Origin: Dipteris shenzhenensis | Lineage: Eukaryota; Polypodiophyta; Polypodiopsida; Gleicheniales | Reading direction: 5' to 3' (one strand) | Assembly: GCA_047967505.1 (NCBI GenBank) | Contig: CM106538.1 | DNA: 64,000 nt | Shown here: positions 30,725 through 42,053 of the stretch, one piece after another | How positions within the stretch are numbered: position 1 is the stretch's first letter | How the letters are laid out: every line of letters starts with the position of its first letter | Translations under genes and position numbers: made by a program | Notes under the pieces: model-generated | The model's input: only the letters and a program-made list of their open reading frames with translations | What the model was told of the DNA's origin: nothing | Databases searched by the model: none

Positions 30725-32199
30725 CTATCCAATGCCCATCAATACACGACAATACTCTAAATGCTGACAAAGCAATGCACTTCTGTGCACGAGACATCCA
30801 CGACACTTCACCACCTGCAAAGGTGAACACATAACCAGAAGTGGATCTCCTACTATCCACATGCCCTCTGCATAGTCTGAATCTGTGTACCCAAGTACAT
30901 GCATGTCTCCTCTACCAAAGCAGATGCACATCTCCTTGGTACCCTTCATGTACCTCATGATGCACTTAACTGCCTCCCAATGCCTCTTTCTTGGATTAGC
31001 CATATACCGGCTAACAACTCCCACTGCAAATGCAATGTCTGGTCTAGTAGCTATCAGAGCATACATAAGACTGCCAACTGCTGATGCATAAGGAACCTTG
31101 GCCACCATGGCCCTTTCCTCATCTGATTTGGGACTATCTGTATGACTCAGTTTCACATATGGAGGCAATGGAGTACTCACTGCCTTCCCCCCCTCCATAT
31201 TGAAATGCTGCAATACTTTTGTAACATACTCTTTTTGTGAAAGCCAAAGAAGTGTCCTACTCCGATCACGCGTGATGCACATACCAAGAATATGACCTAC
31301 AAGTCCCAAATCCTTCATATCAAAGGCCTCATGCAACTTGGCCTTTAATGCATCTAGCTCATAAGTATTCTTGCTAGCCAATAGCATATCATCCACATAT
31401 AGTGCCAGGATTATCAGGCTATTATCCTTAGCCCTTTTAGTGTAGAGGCAGTGATCAATTTCACTCCTTCTAAAACCCTGGGACCGAATGAAAGCATCAA
31501 ACTTCTGATACCATTCTCTAGGTGCTTGCTTAAGACCATAGAGACTCTTCTTCAGCTTGCAAACTAAATGCTCTTTGCCCTTTTCTTCAAAACCTTCCGG
31601 CTGCACCATGTAAATTTCCTCATGCAAATCCCCATGCAAGAAAGTTGTCTTGACATCCATCTACATAAGCTCCATATCCTCTGATGCCACTAGTCCAAGC
31701 ATGCATCTAAGTGTGGTCATCTTCACAACTGGAGAGGATATCTCATCAAAGTCCACACTCTTCTCTTGCTTGAACCCTTTAGCGACCAAACGGGCCTTGT
31801 ACCTAGGCACATCATCACCTGTGACCTTCATTTTGTAGACCCATTTACATGGCAATGCTTTCTTTCCATGTGGTAAAGAAACCAAGTCCAAGTCTTATTC
31901 TTCATAAGTGAACTCATCTCTGATTGCATAGCATACTCCCACTTGCGTTGATCCTCGCACATCATAGCCTCTCTGAAGCAAGAAGGCTCCCCACAATCAG
32001 TAAGCATCACATAGTCTACCCCTGGAACAAACCTATCAAGTGGTCTAGACACTCTAGATGATCTTCTCAAGGGCATTTCAGCTTGCTGTCCGACTTGCAT
32101 ATCAGCCACATTTGGCTCATCATTTCCACCAATAGATGATCCATAATCTACCCTTGATTGTATACCTATGGGAGTACTTGGTGGTACCATTTCTTGCAC
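30725..32199 (-). pseudogene. Copia D linker, reverse transcriptase and partial RNase H
   Basis: The minus strand has the linker (32199-31828), then LPHGKKALPCKWVYKMKVTG and FDEISSPVVKMTTLRCMLGL. After a stop at 31661 comes MDVKTTFLHGDLHEEIYMVQ. The catalytic box LALYVDDMLLASKN lies near 31390-31420 and is intact. MRYMKGTKEMCICFG leads to the RNase H start VLGYTDSDYAEG, which then loses frame near 30830. The 311-residue open stretch (31660-30725) is the longest remaining pol frame here. Confidence 0.9.
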
Positions 32200-32220
32200 A
32201 TTTGGTGCATGGACAGCTTG

Positions 32221-32754
32221 CTATCTATCAACATATGTAGGTGGATTCACATCCTGGTTGCGTATGATCTTCTTTGCTTCTGGATCCCAGAGACGATAGC
32301 CCATCTCTCCACTTTCACCATAACCCAGAAAGATGCATTTCCTAGACTTAGGATCTAGCTTCTTTCGAAGCTCTTTCGGCACATGTGCATATGCCTCACA
32401 CCCAAATATACGCAAATGAGAGTAAGAGGGCTTCTTGCCACTCCATGCCTCTTCAAGAATACCACCATCCAAACTCTTACTAGGTGATCTATTGATCACA
32501 TGCACTGCAGTCTTCATTGCCTTAGCCCAAAAACCACCAGAAAGACTTGCATTGGAAAGCATGCATTGCAACCTTTCTTGAATGGTAAGGTTCATCTTTT
32601 CTGCAACTGGATTTTGCTCTGGAGTATGAGGGGATGTGAGCTCCCTCTTAATCCCACGTGTATCACAGAAATGTTGAAAGTCATGAGAGAGATACTCTCC
32701 ACCATTGTCAGTCCATAGGCATTTAAGCGTTCTACCTGACTGATTCTCAACCAA
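32221..32754 (-). pseudogene. Copia D integrase, C-terminal half
   Basis: Carries the remaining catalytic Asp region CLWTDNGGEYLSHDF and the Glu region with TPEQNPVAEKMNLTI (normally N-G-V-A-E-R/K). The C-terminal motif LRIFGCEAYAHVPKELRKKL...KCIFLGYGESGEMGYRLWD follows. The frame is open over 177 residues. Confidence 0.88.
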
Positions 32755-32765
32755 GGCCAGCCATT

Positions 32766-33085
32766 TCTAAAATACCTAGAGCACATCACTCTTCTGAGCT
32801 ATAGCATAAGCCCACACTTTCCTAGTTGCATCGTCAATGAATGTCACATAGTATTCAGCCCCGCCTAATGACCGTGTAGGCATGGAATACCTAGAGCACA
32901 TCACTCTTCTGAGCTATAGCATAAGCCCACACTTTCCTAGTTGCATCGTCAATGAATGTAGTACTACTCCAGGCAGAGAACCTCAAAATTTGACCAAGTG
33001 ATGATAAACAAAAATTCAAAAGACAAAGTGCTCAAAAATGTCACATAGTATTCAGCCCCGCCTAATGACCGTGTAGGCATGGGAC
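32766..33085. repeat. Direct duplication with filler DNA inside copia D integrase
   Basis: The segment 32768-32885 is repeated from 32886, but the second copy is split. Its first part (to about 32958) is followed by about 80 bp of unrelated sequence, and then its second part resumes near 33039 and continues into normal integrase. This looks like templated repair of a double-strand break or a later insertion. Confidence 0.82.
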
Positions 33086-33788
33086 CACATACGTCTGAAT
33101 GCACCAAATCAAGCTTTTCAAACTCTTTCTTTCCCCTTCTTTTACGGGCTGATTTAGTCTGCTTCCCATAGAGACAGTGCTCACAAAATTCAAAATCAGA
33201 GAAACTCAAATGCGGTACATAACCCAAATGGCATAAGAGTTTCATTCCATTCTGGCTCATGTGCCCCAACCTGCAATGCCATAAAGAAGTGCTTGGCTGC
33301 TCGGTTATTGCAACAACATGATCAAATACCCCTGATACATGTAAGGGATACAAAGTCCCACACTTGGCACCCCTGGCCAAAAGCATAGAGCCCTTCTGAA
33401 TTTTCCAACTCTGAAAGCCAAAAGTGGTGTGAAAACCAGCATCATCTAGCTGACCCACTGAAATAAGACTCTTGGTCAACTTAGGCACATGTCTCACATG
33501 TTTCAAAATAAATGCAGACCCATTTGCAAAAGAAAAATTTATGTCACCTACTCCCACTATGTCACATGCATAGTCATTTCCAAGATGCACACAACCTGTC
33601 TTTCCACTGTCATAAGTGGAGAACCATTCCCTATAGGGAGTAACATGGAATGAAGCACCAGAATCCAAAATCCAATCCTGGGAATATGCATCGTTTGAAG
33701 TGGTAAGTAACTCTGCAGATAAACTAGACATGAAGAGAACGTCATTGTCACTATCATGTGTGACTGCATTGATCTCCTCGATCTTCAC
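32964..33788 (-). pseudogene. Copia D protease, pre-integrase and integrase start
   Basis: The minus-strand frame contains the protease signature DWILDSGASFHVTPYREW near 33670, then HVRHVPKLTKSLISVGQLDD. The pre-integrase zinc site follows: LWHCRLGHMSQNGM and CEHCLYGKQTKSARK. The integrase start is LDLVHSDVCGPMPTRSLGGA. The frame is open for 274 residues and is then derailed by the duplicated and filler sequence at 32960-33050. Confidence 0.88.
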
Positions 33789-34279
33789 TTTTCCTTTGTC
33801 CTCCCTTGGACTCTCTTCCTTTTGATTTGCACCCCAATTTGCATTCTTTTTCTTATTCTTTTACTCTCTTTTCACCTTGTAGCAATCCTTTTTCATATGG
33901 CCCTTCTTGCCACAGTGGTAACACTCAATGTTTCGTGCCCTGGATTTGCTATGAGACTTCCCTCTTTTTTGGGACTTTCCCCTGAATCGTGATCTGTCCC
34001 TTTGCACATTTAAGGCTGCATCCTACTTGTTGCAGTCCATAGACTTCCATCTAATCTCCTCGGCCAACAAGCTACCCACAACATCATCAAATTTCAGTAC
34101 TCCACCAGGTGCAGAGTTACAGACAGCTGTACGGAAGGTATCTCATGAGGATGGCAATGAACATAAGAGAAATATTGCCTTAGTCTCCGCATCAAAATTC
34201 ATCTTTTGAGCCTGAAGCTTTGGCTGAAAATAATATTGAATTCATTCAAGTGAGAAGCAATGGAGACCCCTTCCTTCAT

Positions 34280-34612
34280 CTACAGCTCAAACAACCTCTT
34301 CATGAGGTAAACTTTATTAGAGGCAGTTTCCTTTTCATAAGTGGCACATAGTTTCTTCCACAAATCTTCCGTAGTCTGCTCATTTACTACTATGAAATAA
34401 ACTGACTCTGCAAGATGAAGTCTAATATTAGATTTTGCTAATGCATCAAACTCATTCCAATCATCCTCAGACATATTTGCAAGCTTAGCTTCAATCCTTG
34501 CCAAGGGTTTAATAAGCACATCCCTTATTTGTTCTTTCCACAAAGAAAAGTTTGTCCCATCAAACTTTTTAATGCTGAAAAACTCCTTTTCAGACATGGA
34601 AGAGGATGCCAT
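34280..34612 (-). pseudogene. Copia D gag N-terminal part
   Basis: Reads MASSSMSEKEFFSIKKFDGT then NFSLWKEQIRDVLI and ends YLMKRLFEL before stops. The pattern F-D-G-x-N-F-x-x-W-K is typical of copia Gag. The remainder to about 33940 is broken. A zinc knuckle of CCHC type (GKKGHMKKDCYK on the minus strand) lies at about 33875-33935. Confidence 0.82.
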
Positions 34613-36051
34613 GATGCAAATGAAGCAAAAATCCCAAATGCTAGTGCCTACAAGAGAGAATCACACCAAATACCAGGTGCACCCAAATGTGTATGCCACA
34701 ATAGAGTGAAATATCACCAAAACTCATGTCTCAAAACATATGACTCATGTGCATATACTATGCATCCATATGAGCAAATCTGGCCCAAAAGAAAATGCCA
34801 ACTGCAATGGCAATCCAAAATGCCAATAAGTGCCAAATGACTCAAGCATAAACACTGTCCACTGGCATATGCATTAATAATATCTCATCCAAGAGAGCAT
34901 AGCACTATCAGTGCATCACCTGCAATGTGTCAAAGCTGTCCCTCAGCATAAAATAGCATCCATGTGCAAAGCGTCCATAAAAATAGCATCCCACAAGACA
35001 ATTTGGGCCTATCAACGCATCCAATAAGGACCGCAATGCATCCAAATGGCCTATATATTATCCACTGCAACCCAATGCACACCATGAATGAGCGCACACT
35101 GCTCAAACTACAACCAGAGTGATCTACATAAGGTATGCTCAAGAAATCATAGTCCCACGGTAATGACTACTACTGAAAATAGAACCTGAGATGCCTCAAA
35201 ACATGGGCACCATTGCATAATCGGACTCAGCAAGAAAATCTGCAAATATCTCTCTTTTGCCGGAACTCCAAAATCCCAACCAATGAGTGAGAAATGGGAG
35301 TCAACACTTATCCACTACCATGCCAATAAATCTAAGGTTTCAAAACCTTAGAATGAAAAATGCATAACAGAGAGACGAAATCGAATACACAGAGATCTAT
35401 AACTCTAAAATTCCTCCACTTAATCACGTAAGAACTGACAGGTAGGGATTTTTGGGCGTCCAGAATGCAATGGGACAGATGGTTTTGGAAACCGTGGTCT
35501 CAATCACTGGGTCCAACACACGGACTGAAAAACGTTTTTGGAAACAGAGCTATTTGTAAACTCCACTGGAGTGCGAATGATGAGCAACATAGAAGTTTTA
35601 GGACCTCCTGAGTCCACCAGAACTGACAGATCTGCAAATGGTTGCTCCAAAATTGAGTTCCAACACCCAGGTAGAAAAATGCAAAAACTGACACAGTGAG
35701 TCAGAAATCCAATGAAATGATCCCAGATTCAAGAATGAAGGTGTTTTTAAGCTCTTGAAGTGAAGTGGACACCAAAAGCAAGCAATAGTTGCCTCTACAA
35801 GTCAATACAGAGTCTTTGTCATCGAACAAAATAGTAAAAAGCTCAAAAAAATGGCTTTTTCTTTGAAAACACTTAACAGGCTCTCAAAACCACTTCGCAA
35901 AACCAAAGTGACTTTTCCAAAGGTTCCTCCAAGGTCTCTACACACTCGGATGCAAGTAAAGTCACCCACAAAGCTTTCCACAGAGCTTCTCCTTCCTCCC
36001 ACAGAGCTGCTGAGCTTCAAGCATTCATGTATGCTCAGCTAGATCACTAGT

Positions 36052-36222
36052 TGAGAGTGCTCTCAACGGAAGCAAGAACGGAAGAGGGAGAGAGAGAAAC
36101 AAAGAGCCACACAAGTTTTGGTGGGTGCAAAACCACCCTAATCTTCTCTTTCATTCATTTATATATGTGTTTGAGTATTGTACATAATTGAGGTAAAGGC
36201 ACAGTGACCTTTAACCCCCACA
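36052..36222 (-). repeat. 5' LTR of copia D
   Basis: 171 bp, beginning TGTGGGGGTTAAAGG and ending GCACTCTCA on the minus strand. It contains a TATATAAA-like box (ACATATATAAATG) suited to a promoter. Confidence 0.88.
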
Positions 36223-36227
36223 TTTTT

Positions 36228-36944
36228 ATCATCATAAGAAGATGGGTTACCAGAGTCCTTACCCTTACCTTTCTTTGATCCGGTCTAGAAAGCCGAATCT
36301 TCTCCAGTCCTCGTCTTTTGATGCATCTCCTCCTCCAGAAGCATCGTGCTGAAATCCTCAAAGTTAAGGGGCGGATTTCTGTTCTGCGTATTCAATGCCG
36401 TAACAAGACCGTCATACTTTGGTGGGAGAATCCGTACACACCTTCGTGCTAGATTATCGCTGGTGAATATGGTGATGCCAATCGCAGTCATCTGATCGCG
36501 CAGATTCTTCACCCTGGTGATGAACTTCTCTGCCGCTTCAGACTTAGACAACTTCTCGTTCGCGAGTTGAGTCTTCAGATTCTGAATCCGTGTCTGATTC
36601 GTGGTCTCCTACTGATTTTTCAAGACCGTCCATGCCTCCTCCGTTTTGGTGACATGTTCAATTAATGCCATGATGGAATCACTAACACTGCAGACAATAG
36701 AACACAATGCATCTGCATTTCTTGTCCACGCGAGAATCTCATCCGCAGTTGGTACTATCTGTTGTCCTGCATTGGCTGGATCCGGTCTCGCAATTAGCCT
36801 CATGTCCACCCTAGTAGCAGTGTCCCAAAGCTCGTATGCGCTTAGGATGGTCTTCATCTTGAACTTCCAGAGTGGATAGTTAGAGCCGTCCAACTTTTCG
36901 CTTTCGCCGAATGGTGGGATTCGCAGTCTTGTGAGCTGGGCCAT
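36228..36944 (-). pseudogene. Copia C gag (UBN2-type), two stop codons
   Basis: Starts MAQLTRLRIPPFGESEKLDG at 36944, followed by SNYPLWKFKMKTILSAYELW, the classic L-D-G-x-N-Y...W-K pattern of copia Gag. After a TAG near 36610 it continues EKFITRVKNLRDQMTAIGI and NFEDFSTMLLEEE. A second TAG lies near 36285. The frame then meets the copia D insertion at 36222-36227. Confidence 0.87.
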
Positions 36945-37002
36945 CTCTCACAATCTGCTCGCAAACAGAAACACACTACTAAATCTTCTTGCTAGAGACC
37001 AG

Positions 37003-37014
37003 GCTCTGATACCA
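37003..37014 (-). other. Primer binding site of copia C (tRNA-iMet)
   Basis: The minus strand reads TGGTATCAGAGC, immediately 3' of the LTR. Confidence 0.92.
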
Positions 37015-37743
37015 TGTAAGAAAATAATACAACGTCTATGCTCAACAGATAACAAGATCTCGTACGCAAGAGAGAAAACAAGATAGTATGGAGAATCAAA
37101 AATTTGATTACTGTAGAACTGATACAATAGATGGTGCTACCTCCCAACCGTGCACTCCTGTGAAAGAAGCTTCGATGGCGTGCTGGAAATAGTAGAAGAC
37201 AGAGGCTCGATGCTAAGGAATCAGGGTTGCTATAGCCAGTGATGAAATGGGCTTCACAGGCTTGCTCTTATATAGCCACCATTCGTAGTCGGTTAGGCTC
37301 AATTGGGTGACCGACCCAGTCCGCCCAAAACGGTCGACTAGGGGTAGGCCACCGACCATATGATAGAATCGGTGTGCAAAACAGAGCAATCCGAGATCAT
37401 CTGAGGCTCCAAATGGGCCCAGAGCCATCCGAGATCATCTGAGGCTCCAAACGGGCCCCGCAACCCGAGAGTGGTGGGCTGCCCCGGGAAATGCTCCATC
37501 TACCCTCAGTGCGGTCAGTCAAAGGATGCCTTCCTGCACTTGCATGTAGCCTAGTTGGCGGTCTGCCAACTCTATCTGAAGCCGTCCAGCCATCAGGCCA
37601 CACATGGCCCCCATCTGGTGTCCAAACCAGGACCTACTGGATAACCGAGCTACTCAAATGCCTTCTCCTCATATGGGGGGCTTACAAGTAGAGTTAGCTG
37701 GTTCCTGCATAGTTACACGAGAGTGGAGCATTGATATCTAACA
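37015..37743 (-). repeat. 5' LTR of copia C
   Basis: 729 bp. On the minus strand it begins TGTTAGATATCAATGC and ends TTTCTTACA, directly followed by the primer site. The middle part (about 37290-37620) is unusually GC-rich for this window and contains an imperfect direct repeat of ATCATCTGAGGCTCCAAA. No second copy exists in the window. Confidence 0.85.
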
Positions 37744-39805
37744 TAGATTTCCTTCGATTATCTTATCATTTACTTTTGATTTCCTAAATGTTTTATGTTA
37801 TTTTGAAGGTGAGAGTTAATTTCGATTATCTTATGATTTTGAAAGCAGGTTCTCTTTCATCTATGTTAATCAAGCATGCCTATAGGCGATCCACTGTATT
37901 TGATTTGAAGTAGGCTAAATATCATGTAGGTGTGCTTAATATACAAAAGAAAATGTTGATCTAATGTTTCTTTCTCTCTTATAAGCTAACATCTTGATTG
38001 ACTTGCTCGTCATGTATTCAACATTAGCTTCACATTCATAAAATTGTCCATCCTATGAAAGAAAAGGATTTGCCAAATGTTTTACGTTGTTAACATTCTA
38101 ACATGTTTTCTTTCAATGTTTCTTTTCTATTTAGCTTTGATATCATTACTTCTTGGATACGTTACTTTACATATGCGAAGGTGCTTCTCACATGTTTTCT
38201 TGTCGTTTTCAAGGCACTTGTTTATTTCCAAGGTGAGCTCATATGTTCTCTCAGTTGTTTCTCCGAGTACATGCAGGTTTGCACAAATGCCTAGATATAA
38301 TCCAATGGACTAAATGCACATTCGATACCTATAGGATGAGTACATCTACTTTGTGTTTCATACTCATCTATATTTATGAGTGCATGCAAGGTCTTGCTAG
38401 ACTAACGATTTGTTCCTTCTTTGTCGATTAACTTATTGATGACTTATGGTATGTATTTACTTATTGGTTCAAGCAAGGCATACTTTTATTTAGCCCTTTA
38501 TGTGGTGAGGTATACTTATATGTCTTTCACGATGAACACCTATGGCAGACTTATTGAGTACTCGTTTGGCTGTGGCATCTGTGGATTACTTATTGCATAC
38601 TTGTTTGAGCGTGGCAAGGTTCAACATCTTTTGGGTGACAAATATTTATGAACACCTATGGCTAATTGCTTGAGTACTCATTTGGACGTGGCATATGGCT
38701 AACTACTTGAGTACATGTCTGGACGTGGTACATAGATTATTACTGACTCCTTGTTTGGATGTGACACATATTTACTCATCTGGACGTGGTACATGGATTA
38801 TTACTAAGTCCTCGTTTGGATGTGACACATATTTATCTAGCTTTCACGATGGACACATATGGATTACTTATTAAGTACTCATTTGGACATGGTCATATTG
38901 CGTACTCATTTGCATGTGGCAAGGTTCAACGTCTTTCAAATGAACACATATAGATTACTTCTTGAGTACTCGTTTGGACATGGCACATATGGATTATTTA
39001 TTAAGTACTCATTTGGATGTGGCACATATGCATTACTATTGAGTACTTGTTTGGACGTTATCACCATTCCCGGATGCCCATTTTCTTGGTTACTTCTTGA
39101 TGTTGTTTGTAATCTTGGAAGCTCATCTTCTTGGTTGTTCGATACTTTTGGATGTGAAGAGGTTGTTATTTCATTCCCACTATGATTATGTAAGTTGTGT
39201 CTAATCCACACAAGCTTGCCTCTTGTCATACATGCGTGGCTTATGCTCATTGTATTTTCGGTTGTTCGGTACTTCCGGTTGCCCAATTGTTCGGTTCTTC
39301 TGGGATGCCCAATTTTTCATATTTCTAGTTGTTCGGTATCTCCGATTGCCTAGTTGTTCGGTACTTTTGGGATGCTCAATTGTTCGGTACTTCCGGATGT
39401 CTGGATGCTCATTGTGTTTCTAGATTATTGGTTCTTGATTTGCAAGATCATTATGGGCCTTTCTATTGTGTTGCTATGGCTTTCTTACACTACACAAGTG
39501 CCATTTCAGCCCTGGCTTTATGGACATATCAAATTCGATACTTTAGGATGCCTGAATGCTCGTTGTGTTTTTGGATCATTGGTTCTTGATTTGCAGTAAC
39601 TTTATGGTCCTTCCTATTGTGTTGCTACGGCTTTCTTACATTACCAAAGAGACATTTCAGTCCTGGCTTTGTGGACATCTCAAATCGCCCCTCCATACTC
39701 ATCTTTGGTGTGACCGAAGCAATTTCCTCATGCATTCATTCTTGGTACAATAGAAACAGGCACTTGAATATTTGTTGTGTTCATATATACTACATGAAAT
39801 CAGTC
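37744..39805. repeat. Old degenerate tandem repeats without a gene
   Basis: From about 38430 to 39070 a unit of roughly 60-110 bp recurs, containing TGGATTACTTATTGAGTACTC and TTTGGACGTGGCACATA. From 39240 to 39420 the phrase GTTCGGTACTTCCGG recurs. A unit of about 155 bp (TCATTGGTTCTTGATTTGCA and on) occurs twice, at 39425-39570 and 39575-39700. All frames are repetitive, and I see no coding sequence. Confidence 0.65.
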
Positions 39806-39810
39806 ATTTT

Positions 39811-40108
39811 TGTTGGGATATCTCAAGGTGTATGCCTCAGGCACACCTTATGTTTCTATGTGTGAGTGCTAGAGGCATAGTTAGGTGCCTACAAGCACAG
39901 TTAGGTGGTGGAAAAGCCACATAGGATGATTGAGAGAATCTAGGAGCAGATTGAGGAGATGATTGTGGAGCTCTAAGGTCATCAGTGATGTCAGTGAGCA
40001 TGTATGAGGTGCCTACTTAAGGACCTCACTCTTCTTCATTCTACAAGCAAGTAATGCAAGTATTCTGAGTTTGTGTCCACTCTTTCCTTTCCTTTTAGCT
40101 TTCCAACA
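39811..40108 (+). repeat. 5' LTR of element R
   Basis: 298 bp, partner of 41751-42048. Confidence 0.92.
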
Positions 40109-40967
40109 TGGTATGAGAGCCATTTGATCCCCCTTGAGCCCATTTTTGCCACATCATCATCTTCTTCTTCATCTTCTTCTTCTCCATTTTCCTCTTTCTT
40201 CCCAAAATCTTTGAGAGCTTGGTTCTCCACCTACAAACGACCATTGCCCAAACCCTCTAAGCTGGAACCTCCTCTAGTATGGGCAAACTTCCACCTGCAA
40301 GCAATTGAAGAAAAAACGTCTGTGGTGGCTGCCATTCTCCAAACAGCGAATTTCTTCTGTTGCTCAATACTCCCTTCCTGCTCCGCCATTGCCTGAGCCC
40401 TCTTAGGAGTAGATGGGCGACCTCAAGATGAAGATTTTGAGCCATTTTTCAGGTCATTTGGTTCAGTAACGAGGGAGAAATCGTCAAAACTCAGTTTCAG
40501 CCTGTAGCAACTCTCCCGGGCAAAAGTGCACACCATTTCGTCCAACCTCTGTGCTGGACCTTCTCTGGTATATGAGCTTTCTTTTGCTTCAGAAAGCCCT
40601 CTTTTCCTTGCTTTGAAGAGTGAGCTACAAGCCCTCCAAGTTTAGCTTTTTAGTTTTGTAATTTCGGACAAGTTTTTGAAGATGATGCTACATAAAATGC
40701 TACTCTAGCATTTCTGGTTTTTTTGAAGCTTTCAATAACTTCAGTACAAGTGTGGCTTTAGTTTTGTTTCGAATTACTAGACCTGGTTTTGATTGGAAAG
40801 TATTTATTTCACCCACTTCTATGAAGCATGTAAGAAGAAGCATCATTGTTTGAAATTTGGTCGCAAGACTTTGCTACATTAAATGCTTATATTTTGAAGC
40901 ATTTCAGTTGTTATTCTAAGCTCTGTAAGAGAGAAGACAGTGCCCAATACCTGGGTTAGACCCTCTC

Positions 40968-41291
40968 ATGGCTTGCTTATGCAAAATATGTGAAAAGCCA
41001 AAACGTAAAGCAATGTCTTGTTATGCTACAAAGGATGAAAATGTCAACCTAACTTCCTTGTTGAAGATTGCCAAAACAATGGTTGCCAAAAAGGAAGCAA
41101 CTACAAAGCCAAAGATCTACCCTCTCATGGCACTTTTATTTGACTCCAAGTATAAGAAAAAGATGAAGGTCAGATACCTAAGATATGCTTCTCTACACAA
41201 CTATGGAGATGACAAGATAATTGTTCTCTTGAAGCATATGATTTTCAGATCCACTTGTTCTATCATAGTACCATCTTATAAGATCTTATAA
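40968..41291 (+). CDS. Short ORF at the gag position of element R, unknown function
   Basis: Encodes 107 residues starting MACLCKICEKPKRKAMSC. It is Lys-rich and basic (KMVAKKEATTKPKIY-type stretches), with an early C-x2-C...C pattern but no recognisable capsid motif. The start codon context, GGTTAGACCCTCTCATGGC, is the same as that of the copia F gag (54078, opposite strand), so this ORF has replaced gag. Whether it is expressed is unknown. Confidence 0.4.
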   Translation: MACLCKICEKPKRKAMSCYATKDENVNLTSLLKIAKTMVAKKEATTKPKIYPLMALLFDSKYKKKMKVRYLRYASLHNYGDDKIIVLLKHMIFRSTCSIIVPSYKIL

Positions 41292-41750
41292 GGCACTAGA
41301 CACTACCCATGTGGTAAGACCTTGCCTTAACATGGATATTCTGCCTCCACAAGATGAGGCATCCCATGAAGATTATGCATTTTAAATCATCTCTATGTAT
41401 ACTCCAGATCTCTCTTTATGTCAAGGTACTCAGCCTGGATAGTCCTCCAAAATGAATGAAATAAATTATTGTGTTTTGTGTGTAAACACCTCTGGTCACC
41501 TTATGATGTAGGCCATGTGTATGTTTTGCTCCATGGTACCTCCTGCAGACATTGTGTGCATGTACATGCAGGGGAGATAACCATTGGAAGGTCTTTTTGT
41601 ATCCCTTTTGTTTACCTTACACCCAAGGGAACCCTTGCTAGCATGAGAACCTAGCCATAGATCAATCCTTGACCACCATGAGATGGCATGAGAAACTATG
41701 AGACTAGATGTATCCTTGACATAACCTGAGGCATTCCCTTGAGGGGGGTT

Positions 41751-42048
41751 TGTTGGGATATCTCAAGGTGTATGCCTCAGGCACACCTTATGATTCTATG
41801 TGTGAGTGCTAGAGGCACAGTTAGGTGCCCACAAGCACAGCTAGGTGGTGGAAAAGCCACATAGGATGATTGAGAGAATCTAGGAGCAGATTGAGGAGAT
41901 GATTGTGGAGCTCTAAGGTCATCAGTGATGTCAGTGAGCATGTATGAGGTGCCTACTTAAGGACCTCACTCTTCTTCATTCTACAAGCAAGTAATGCAAG
42001 TATTCTGAGTTTGTGTCCACTCTTTCCTTTCCTTTTAGCTTTCCAACA
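41751..42048 (+). repeat. 3' LTR of element R
   Basis: 298 bp, preceded by a polypurine tract and followed by the ATTTT duplication. Confidence 0.92.
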
Positions 42049-42053
42049 ATTTT

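Larger units (their letters stand above)
30501..36222 (-). mobile_element. Copia-type retrotransposon D (minus strand), nested in copia C
   Basis: Two 171-bp LTRs (30501-30671 and 36052-36222) in direct orientation are flanked by TTTTT (30496-30500 and 36223-36227). On the minus strand the body holds a long leader, gag (34612), zinc knuckle (about 33930), protease and pre-integrase (33788), integrase (to 32221), RT (31891) and part of RNase H (to about 30740). I count six differences between the LTRs, so the insertion is not very recent. Stops, frameshifts and a local duplication inactivate it. The position after the 5' LTR does not show the usual TGGTATCAGAGC. Confidence 0.9.
29745..37743 (-). 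mobile_element. Copia-type retrotransposon C (minus strand), truncated and containing copia D
   Basis: Read on the minus strand: a 729-bp 5' LTR (37743-37015), primer site, gag (36944-36228), then after the copia D insert the zinc knuckle, protease and pre-integrase (30500-29745). The frame continues across the insert once one copy of the 5-bp TTTTT duplication is discounted. Integrase, RT, RNase H and the 3' LTR are missing, so the element was truncated near 29745. Confidence 0.88.
39811..42048 (+). mobile_element. Non-autonomous LTR retrotransposon R, 2238 bp
   Basis: LTRs 39811-40108 and 41751-42048 (298 bp each, about four differences) start TGTTGGGATATC and end TTTCCAACA. The target duplication is ATTTT (39806-39810 and 42049-42053). 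A primer site variant TGGTATGAGAGC follows the 5' LTR (40109-40120), and the polypurine tract TTGAGGGGGG precedes the 3' LTR. The interior has no pol. It keeps a leader similar to that of copia F (54079-54940, opposite strand) and a short ORF at the gag position. Confidence 0.92.
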
